NCBI GenBank assembly: GCA_027351145.1
Contig: DAIEIZ010000043.1
Coordinates: 1 to 8,139 of the forward strand
Length of the DNA: 8,139 nt
Source of the DNA: Candidatus Moraniibacteriota bacterium
GTDB lineage: Bacteria > Patescibacteriota > Minisyncoccia > Moranbacterales > UBA2206
Direction of reading: 5' to 3'
Position numbers and translations under genes: made by a program. Positions within the stretch are counted from its first letter, which is position 1. Every line of letters begins with the position of its first letter. Below the pieces are notes generated by a model, which saw only the letters and a list, made by a program, of their open reading frames with translations, was not told the DNA's origin and searched no databases. Positions 1 through 4,109 of the stretch are shown piece after piece.

Positions 1-127
1 TCTTACCACATCCAGAGGGACCAATCAATCCTACGCAATCCCCCTTCTCAATGTTGAAAGAGAGATTTTGAATTACATAGTCCTTTTTATCTAGATACTG
101 ATGACTTATTCCAACCACGTCAATCAT
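1..127 (-). CDS. ABC transporter ATP-binding protein, NitT/TauT type (N-terminal 42 residues only)
   Basis: This is the start of the ATPase subunit of the importer encoded upstream; the rest lies beyond the left edge of the window. It would hydrolyse ATP at the cytoplasmic face to power uptake. Translation from the ATG at 127 reads MIDVVGISHQYLDKKDYVIQ and continues into the Walker A motif GPSGCGK at residues 36-42. Tyr17 is well placed to be the A-loop aromatic that stacks on adenine. The start is fixed by a strong Shine-Dalgarno (AAGGAGGAG on the minus strand) about 5-7 nt upstream, and the gene begins 12 nt after the permease stop codon, so the two are surely co-transcribed. The Walker B, signature and switch motifs are outside the window, so subfamily placement rests on the neighbouring genes. 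Confidence 0.93.
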   Translation of the reverse strand, partial: MIDVVGISHQYLDKKDYVIQNLSFNIEKGDCVGLIGPSGCGK

Positions 128-139
128 AATGTCTCCTCC

Positions 140-805
140 TTAATAGATTTTCCTTTCATGCCAAGGAATAATTTTTCTTTCGAGGTATGTTGCACATTTG
201 GAAAGCATAAAACCGATAGCTCCAATCAGAATCATATCAATGATCATAAGATCAAACTGCAGATTAATCCGATTCATTTGGATTGAATATCCCAATCCCG
301 ATTGACCAGCAATCATCTCACTGGCAATAATCGCCATCCAAGCCATCCCTATCCCGATTCGAATACCGGTAAATATCACTGGTAGCGCCGCAAAAAAGAT
401 AACCTGCATCAAGAGTCGTAAGCCCCTGATTTCCAATGAGTGAGCAGTGTCATGAATAATGCAAGAAACGGATTCTGCTCCTTCATAGGTATTCGTAAAA
501 ATTGGCGAAAAGGCTCCGATGCCCACTATAATATAAGCGGGCAATTCTCCAATGCCGAACCAAAGGATTACAAAGGGAATCCACGCTATCGGTGGAGGAA
601 ATTTGGGAGCATCAAGCAAGAAACAAACTAGCTTGCTAGATTTTATTCTGTTTGGCAGACCGCTTCTTAACAATCCAAATAAAATTCCCAAGACCATTGC
701 CAGTAAAACTCCGACAAAGACTCTCCTTAAACTTGCCCAACAATTGGCAAGGATAAGAAGAAAGTCAATTCGGTTGCTCATAAATAACAACCAATCCCAA
801 TTCAT
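140..805 (-). CDS. ABC transporter permease, NitT/TauT (SsuC-like) family, short and divergent
   Basis: This is the inner-membrane permease of the importer, 221 residues from the ATG at 805. That start is chosen because AAGGAGGTG lies 3 nt upstream; the longer frame from 838 has no such signal. Family landmarks include the segment APKFPPPIAWIPFVILWFGIGE (about 66-87, starting DAPKFPPPIAW), then AALPVIFTGIRIG (139-151) and SEMIAGQSGLGY (162-173). About five hydrophobic helices are visible. Family members are usually 250-280 residues with an extra N-terminal helix; here the protein opens just before the helix that is normally second. The EAA-loop segment AHSLEIRGLRLLMQ aligns without gaps to the family pattern, but the conserved Gly is Glu125. 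The gene lies between the binding protein (65 nt upstream) and the ATPase (12 nt downstream). The substrate cannot be read from sequence; sulfonate, taurine, nitrate or pyrimidine precursors are all known for the family. Confidence 0.9.
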   Translation of the reverse strand: MNWDWLLFMSNRIDFLLILANCWASLRRVFVGVLLAMVLGILFGLLRSGLPNRIKSSKLVCFLLDAPKFPPPIAWIPFVILWFGIGELPAYIIVGIGAFSPIFTNTYEGAESVSCIIHDTAHSLEIRGLRLLMQVIFFAALPVIFTGIRIGIGMAWMAIIASEMIAGQSGLGYSIQMNRINLQFDLMIIDMILIGAIGFMLSKCATYLERKIIPWHERKIY

Positions 806-808
806 CTT

Positions 809-817
809 CACCTCCTT
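809..817 (-). promoter_or_regulatory. Ribosome binding site of the permease gene
   Basis: The minus strand reads AAGGAGGTG followed by AAG and then the ATG at 805. This near-perfect anti-16S match decides the internal start over the upstream in-frame ATG at 838, and so shortens the permease by 11 residues. Confidence 0.85.
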
Positions 818-821
818 AAAA

Positions 822-862
822 CTGCATCCGTGGGGCAAGCAGAGCTCACCCCGGACGCGCAG
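822..862. repeat. GC-rich imperfect palindrome between the binding-protein and permease genes
   Basis: A stem of nine pairs joins GGGGCAAGC (832-840) to GCTCACCCC (844-852) around the loop AGA; two of the pairs would be wobbles in the minus-strand RNA. It extends outward with TCC/GGA (827-829 with 853-855) and CTGC/GCAG (822-825 with 859-862), separated by small bulges. The element fills most of the 65-nt gap between genes and is much more GC-rich than its surroundings. It has no T-tract, so it is not a standard terminator. It could protect the upstream mRNA and lower permease expression relative to binding protein, as REP-type elements do, or be a copy of a dispersed palindromic repeat. Confidence 0.7.
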
Positions 863-870
863 TCCCTACG

Positions 871-1860
871 TTAATTGATCTTTGAGACAAACTCATTTGT
901 CACATACTGCCGCATATCGACATGTTCATTCAGTTTCTGAGCGAGAAAATCAGCGCCTTTCTGCATCAAAGTAAAATCGTCTTCAGAAAAAGTCACTTTG
1001 ATTTCATCGCGGGAATAGGCTGACACATTCGGCTCAATTGAAGCCGCAATATTGCACGCTTCCTGATTGGCAGTTTTTAATTGCGCTTCTGCCATAAACC
1101 ACTCGTTTGCCTGAAACACATTTTGCCGATAAAAGTCATAGGCGTCTTTAATGCTCTGCATCAACTTGGTGGCAATCTCAGAGTCTCTTTCTAAGAGTTT
1201 CTGATTCATGAGCACCAGAGAGCAAACCTTTCCCACATCAAGCACACGAATAAGACCCGTTGCTTCAAAAATAGCAGGGGTCGGATCAAAGCCACTCAGG
1301 GCATCGACAGATGTCCAGTTGGTCTTGTCTTTTGTTCCCATAACGATTGGTCCCTGCTCCATGATGCCAAGATTGATGACCTTTACATCCTTCTTCGGAT
1401 CAATCCCAACCCTTTCCAATGCTTCATAGGTAACCCTCTCGGCTGCCGCGCCAATTGGAATGCCAATTGTTTTTCCCTTAAGATCCGACAGACTTCGGAT
1501 AGCCGATTCAGGTGGAACATAGGTCGAAGTCCTGTTGTACATTAGCCGGCCGATGCCAATCCAGCCTTTCTTTTTTGAAAATAAGGCTGCCGCTGGCTGA
1601 TCCGCTGTGAGAATCACATCGACTTCACCGGCGATAGCCAGCTCATTCAGCATTGGTCCATATGTCCTGCCGATAAATTCTGCCTGAATGCCATTTTTTT
1701 CCAAGATACCGGAATGCTTTAAAATCTGGACAATTTGTCCTTGTGTAGCCCACGGCACTTGCCATCCAATACGTACTTTCGTAAGCTCTTGCGCCCATAC
1801 TGTACTTGTAAATAGCACAAAAACCGCCATAGCCACCAAAAACACCCGATTGCTCTGCAT
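871..1860 (-). CDS. NitT/TauT-type ABC transporter substrate-binding protein, periplasmic
   Basis: This protein of 329 residues would capture the solute outside the inner membrane and deliver it to the permease encoded next. A Sec signal peptide is clear: a short charged start (MQSNR), a hydrophobic core to about residue 20, and a likely cleavage after VWA (residue 23). There is no lipobox Cys, so it should be soluble in a periplasm. The mature part has SsuA/NMT1-like landmarks: VRIGWQ (29-34), GILEKNGI (51-58), the GEVDVILTADQPA stretch (78-90), and SLSDLKGKTIGIPIG (123-137). The ATG at 1860 is preferred over the upstream in-frame TTG at 1905 because it is preceded by GGAGGTG and opens a proper signal peptide. 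It is the first gene of the operon. Homology class is well supported; substrate is not. Riboflavin-, pyrimidine- and sulfonate-specific relatives exist. Confidence 0.92.
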   Translation of the reverse strand: MQSNRVFLVAMAVFVLFTSTVWAQELTKVRIGWQVPWATQGQIVQILKHSGILEKNGIQAEFIGRTYGPMLNELAIAGEVDVILTADQPAAALFSKKKGWIGIGRLMYNRTSTYVPPESAIRSLSDLKGKTIGIPIGAAAERVTYEALERVGIDPKKDVKVINLGIMEQGPIVMGTKDKTNWTSVDALSGFDPTPAIFEATGLIRVLDVGKVCSLVLMNQKLLERDSEIATKLMQSIKDAYDFYRQNVFQANEWFMAEAQLKTANQEACNIAASIEPNVSAYSRDEIKVTFSEDDFTLMQKGADFLAQKLNEHVDMRQYVTNEFVSKIN

Positions 1861-1865
1861 TATTT

Positions 1866-1872
1866 CACCTCC
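1866..1872 (-). promoter_or_regulatory. Ribosome binding site of the substrate-binding protein gene
   Basis: GGAGGTG on the minus strand, 5 nt before the ATG at 1860. It removes 15 residues from the longer open frame that begins at 1905 and places the start exactly at the signal peptide. Confidence 0.88.
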
Positions 1873-1901
1873 ATTACGCAAATTGTTTAGGTACACAAGC
1901 G

Positions 1902-1918
1902 TCAAATATGTAATTTGA
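1902..1918. promoter_or_regulatory. Candidate operator: TCAAAT-N5-ATTTGA palindrome
   Basis: A perfect 6-bp inverted repeat with a 5-bp spacer lies just downstream of the proposed -10 box, covering roughly the first 20 transcribed bases of the importer operon. This is a usual place for a repressor site. AT-rich palindromes arise by chance fairly often, and no regulator gene is next to it, so function is inferred. Confidence 0.4.
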
Positions 1919-1929
1919 TGCTTCTAGCT

Positions 1930-1958
1930 ACTATTGAGCAAAAATTGCTTTTTGTCAA
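1930..1958 (-). promoter_or_regulatory. Sigma-70-like promoter of the ABC importer operon
   Basis: The minus strand carries a consensus -35 TTGACA (1953-1958), a 17-bp spacer, and AATAGT (1930-1935), which matches four of six -10 positions. Transcription would start near 1922 and give a leader of about 60 nt before the ATG at 1860. The spacer contains a perfect palindrome, AGCAA-AAA-TTGCT (1937-1949), which could be a second regulatory site overlapping the RNA polymerase footprint. Confidence 0.65.
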
Positions 1959-2004
1959 GAACAAAAAAATCCTACACCAGAATCTGAAGCATAATTCTTT
2001 TTCA

Positions 2005-2040
2005 AGTAAAAAAGCTCTTGCTAAAAAAGAGCTCTTTACT
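2005..2040 (-). terminator. Terminator-like hairpin after the signalling operon
   Basis: AGTAAAGAGCTCTT pairs with AAGAGCTTTTTTACT on the minus strand in about 14 pairs with one G-U pair, one bulged T and a 7-nt loop. It sits 70 nt after the last receiver gene and before the importer promoter. The T-run is within the 3' arm, and the plus strand also shows A/T-rich flanks, so it may act in both directions. It probably insulates the two operons. Confidence 0.7.
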
Positions 2041-2074
2041 AAAAAATTCAAACCAGTTGCATAATAAATATCTC

Positions 2075-2105
2075 ACTCGCTATCTAGTTCTTACTTACTC
2101 GCTAT
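2075..2105. repeat. Pair of 9-bp direct repeats, 22 bp apart
   Basis: ACTCGCTAT occurs at 2075-2083 and again at 2097-2105, just after the stop codon of the last receiver gene. The 22-bp period is about two helical turns, which would put both copies on one face of the DNA. It may equally be a small slip duplication. Confidence 0.5.
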
Positions 2106-2110
2106 ATTAT

Positions 2111-2485
2111 TTAACCACCCACCTCCACAATCTTCTTCACCTCAATGACTAATTCCGTCGGGGTAAATTTTGATTTTGGGATGAAGCCATTGGCACCCAA
2201 GTCAATCGCTTTTTTGCGATTATCCCCTTCGCCGATGTTGCTGAGCATAATAATCTTGATGCTAGGGTCAAACTCGCCATTACGTAGGCCTTTTATCAAA
2301 TCAAAACCATCCAGTTCTGGCATAATCGAATCGGTCAGCACGATGTCCACTTTTTCTTTTTTGGCAATACCTAGTGCAATTTTGCCATTTTCCGCCAAAA
2401 ACACTTCGAAGCCGGAATCAGTGAATTTCTTTTGATAAATCTCGAGGAGCATCAAATCATCCTCGGCGATAAGCAGTTTTGGCAT
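2111..2485 (-). CDS. Single-domain response regulator (CheY-like receiver), canonical residues intact
   Basis: A stand-alone receiver of 124 residues with no output domain. The functional residues are in place: acidic pocket E8-D9-D10, phospho-acceptor D52 in LTDSIMPELDG, switch Ser82 and conserved Lys104. It should accept phosphate from one of the kinases encoded upstream and pass the signal by protein contact or to a further phosphotransfer step. It is the last gene of the five-gene operon, 15 nt after the previous receiver. Its first 29 residues are nearly the same as those of the receiver encoded at 3678-4031 (IAEDD, YQKKF, DSGFEVF in both), so the two are paralogues. Conserved Lys is followed by Ser instead of the usual Pro in both. 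The ATG has only A/T-rich sequence upstream and no Shine-Dalgarno. The target is unknown. Confidence 0.93.
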   Translation of the reverse strand: MPKLLIAEDDLMLLEIYQKKFTDSGFEVFLAENGKIALGIAKKEKVDIVLTDSIMPELDGFDLIKGLRNGEFDPSIKIIMLSNIGEGDNRKKAIDLGANGFIPKSKFTPTELVIEVKKIVEVGG

Positions 2486-2500
2486 AATATTTTTTTTAGA

Positions 2501-2908
2501 TTAATTGTCAGGCCTAATTTTACTGAAAATTTCTTTGATCTTTTCCGCCATTTCTTTTGTGGTCAAACTTTTTCGAGCAATAAAATCAACCACTCCCAAC
2601 CCTTTGACTTTTTCGCGGATCTCATTGTCATTTTCATCAACAAACATCACGACAGGAAAACGCTTCATTCTTTCGTCATCTCGCATATGTTGCAAAATAT
2701 CCAATCCGTTATGCTGGCCCACTTTCACGTCCAAAAGGACAACGTCAAAATGATAATCATACAAAAGATACTGTGTCGCATCCCACTCACTGTCAGTCGC
2801 CATGACAACAACTCTTTCCGCCAGAAATTTATTTGATTCGGCCAGTACAGCTTCTGGATCTGTTATGATAAAAAATGCATATACTTCTCGTTTGATTTCT
2901 TCCGGCAT
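2501..2908 (-). CDS. Divergent single-domain receiver protein
   Basis: A 135-residue protein with a receiver fold but altered active-site residues. The probable phospho-acceptor D60 is present in VVLLDVKVGQHNGLDIL, and Lys113 occupies the conserved Lys position. The acidic pair is reduced, because the usual E-D-D reads T16-D17-P18, and the switch Thr/Ser position in PVVMFVDEND is Val90. The usual MP after the Asp is also missing. Phosphorylation may be possible but the standard switch is unlikely, so it could act as a constitutive adaptor or decoy. It lies 14 nt after the soluble kinase gene and 15 nt before the canonical receiver. It is much less like the other two receivers than they are like each other, so it is not part of the same recent duplication. 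No Shine-Dalgarno is visible. Confidence 0.85.
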   Translation of the reverse strand: MPEEIKREVYAFFIITDPEAVLAESNKFLAERVVVMATDSEWDATQYLLYDYHFDVVLLDVKVGQHNGLDILQHMRDDERMKRFPVVMFVDENDNEIREKVKGLGVVDFIARKSLTTKEMAEKIKEIFSKIRPDN

Positions 2909-2922
2909 ATTGTTTTATAAAA

Positions 2923-2991
2923 TTATTTCTTATCCCCCACTTGTTCCAAAATTTCCTCAGGAGTTTTCACTGGCAACTCAATAATAAATTG
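2923..2991 (-). repeat. Direct repeat copy 1 (kinase C-terminal tail)
   Basis: The 3' end of the soluble kinase gene matches the 3' end of the membrane kinase gene at 4041-4109. Two perfect blocks, 25 bp (2943-2967 with 4061-4085) and 14 bp (2978-2991 with 4096-4109), are joined by mostly matching sequence. Both encode the tail QFIIELPVKTPEEILE. The copies are 1118 bp apart in the same orientation. Confidence 0.85.
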
Positions 2992-3678
2992 CGCGCCTCT
3001 ATCCTTCCCCTCGCTCTCCACGAAGATTTTACCGCCATTTTTTCCCATAATCAAGCGATCAACATAGAGGTTTAGTCCCAGCCCATCAGGATTAAAAAGG
3101 CTGGTGCCTTTTGCGCGGGAAATTTTCTGAAACAACTTTGGGTTTTCTTCCTCCGATACGCCGATGCCGGTATCGGAAATTGTCACACGGATATTTTTTT
3201 CCACCTGCTCAAGCTTAACTGTCACGCCACCTTTGGTCGTATAACGCAAGGCATTATCCACAATGTCTGAGATGACTTTGCGCACCTTGACGCCATCAAT
3301 GATGAGTTCCGGCAAAACAGTTTTTGGTTTTTTGTATTCCAAATATAGCCCTTTATCTTTGGCTTTAGGGACAAAAGTGTCGACAATTTCTTGGCAAATC
3401 ACTTCCAGCTTCTCCGGCGCGAATGTAAAATCCATTTTACCCAGCTCAATGCGAGGAATATCCAGCAGCTCTTCAACCAAACTCACCATTCGCTCATTAC
3501 TATCATACACACCTTTCAACACCTCATGTTGTTTCGGATCGATTTTTCCATACGATCCTTCAAGGAGCATTGAGACATAGCCCTTGACGGCAGTCAGTGG
3601 TGTCCTGAGTTGATGTGAGGCGATAGAGATAAACTCAGATTTAGCTTTGTCCAGTTGCATCATTTCTTCTTGACTCAT
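2923..3678 (-). CDS. Soluble sensorless histidine kinase with degenerate G2 box
   Basis: A 251-residue kinase made only of HisKA and HATPase domains. The H-box is textbook, SHQLRTPLTAVKGY, with the phosphorylated His at 22 and Thr26 for phosphatase activity. In the ATP domain the N-box Asn142 (IVDNALRYT) and the G1 box DTGIG (169-173) are present. The G2 box is altered: gap-free alignment with the neighbouring kinase gives GLGLNL where GTGLGL is expected, so the third Gly is Asn203. The F-box is also weak (KLFQKISRA). There is no transmembrane or sensor segment, and only about ten residues precede the H-box. Its ATG overlaps the stop codon of the upstream receiver (TAATG), so translation is coupled and the pair may be a split receiver-kinase hybrid. 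The C-terminal 20 residues nearly copy those of the membrane kinase. It could be driven by the membrane kinase through heterodimer formation or by the overlapping receiver. Confidence 0.92.
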   Translation of the reverse strand: MSQEEMMQLDKAKSEFISIASHQLRTPLTAVKGYVSMLLEGSYGKIDPKQHEVLKGVYDSNERMVSLVEELLDIPRIELGKMDFTFAPEKLEVICQEIVDTFVPKAKDKGLYLEYKKPKTVLPELIIDGVKVRKVISDIVDNALRYTTKGGVTVKLEQVEKNIRVTISDTGIGVSEEENPKLFQKISRAKGTSLFNPDGLGLNLYVDRLIMGKNGGKIFVESEGKDRGAQFIIELPVKTPEEILEQVGDKK

Positions 3679-4031
3679 TATTTTTCCATTAACTTTTTAA
3701 TTTCCTCTACCAGTTCAGCGGGAATAAAGTGCGATTTATCAATAAATTTATCGGCACCGGCTTCAATCGCCTTCTTTCCATCCTCTGTTACATCATAATA
3801 ACCAGTGATAATAATTTTCATATTGCTTCCCTCTTGGCGTATTTTTTTCACAATTTCAAGCCCACCCATAATCAAACTCACTAAAAGCACATCAGCTTTT
3901 TCCTGCTCAATAATATCAAAAACCTCTTTTTCATTGGAAGCCACAAATACCTCAAAACCGGAATCGGAAAACTTTTTCTGATACAGATCGACTAGAAATT
4001 TATCATCCTCTGCGATTACTATTTTTGGCAT
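3678..4031 (-). CDS. Pseudo-receiver: response-regulator domain lacking the phospho-acceptor Asp
   Basis: A 117-residue stand-alone receiver whose phosphorylation site is lost. Alignment with its paralogue at 2111-2485 is gap-free through the first 55 residues and puts Ser52 (codon AGT, in LLVSLIMGG) at the position of the phosphorylated Asp. The Asp and Ser codons differ at two bases or more, so a single read error is an unlikely cause. The MP after that site is MG, and about three residues of the following loop are missing. Other residues remain: E8-D9-D10, Thr76 and Lys99. Retention of the fold without the Asp suggests a phosphate-independent role, such as a kinase partner or inhibitor. 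It begins 9 nt after the membrane kinase gene and overlaps the next kinase gene by one base. No Shine-Dalgarno; the leader is A/T only. Confidence 0.92.
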   Translation of the reverse strand: MPKIVIAEDDKFLVDLYQKKFSDSGFEVFVASNEKEVFDIIEQEKADVLLVSLIMGGLEIVKKIRQEGSNMKIIITGYYDVTEDGKKAIEAGADKFIDKSHFIPAELVEEIKKLMEK

Positions 4032-4040
4032 AAATTTAAA

Positions 4041-4109
4041 TTATTTTTTATCTGCCATTCGTTCCAAAATTTCCTCAGGAGTTTTTACCGGCAATTCAAT
4101 AATAAATTG
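4041..4109 (-). repeat. Direct repeat copy 2 (kinase C-terminal tail)
   Basis: Partner of the copy at 2923-2991. Recombination between the two would delete the pseudo-receiver and the body of the soluble kinase, leaving one membrane kinase followed by two receivers. Confidence 0.85.

Noticed and set aside
552..878. Plus-strand open frame of 108 codons
   Set aside because: It covers the permease gene and the palindrome on the opposite strand, and its product looks like reverse-complement coding noise.
2005..2040. A transposon end or insertion-sequence inverted repeat
   Set aside because: It is a single hairpin with a 7-nt loop directly after an operon; there is no transposase, no partner repeat and no target duplication.
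2432..2836. Plus-strand open frame of 134 codons
   Set aside because: It lies antisense to two receiver genes with clear active-site motifs, has no recognisable domain or ribosome site, and is explained as a shadow of their codon pattern.
3263..3580. Plus-strand open frame of 105 codons
   Set aside because: It is antisense to the soluble kinase; the product is Ser/Thr-rich without any motif.
3678..4031. Frameshift or sequencing error as the cause of the lost receiver Asp
   Set aside because: The frame is intact on both sides, the Asp-to-Ser change needs two base changes, and nearby conserved residues are also altered.
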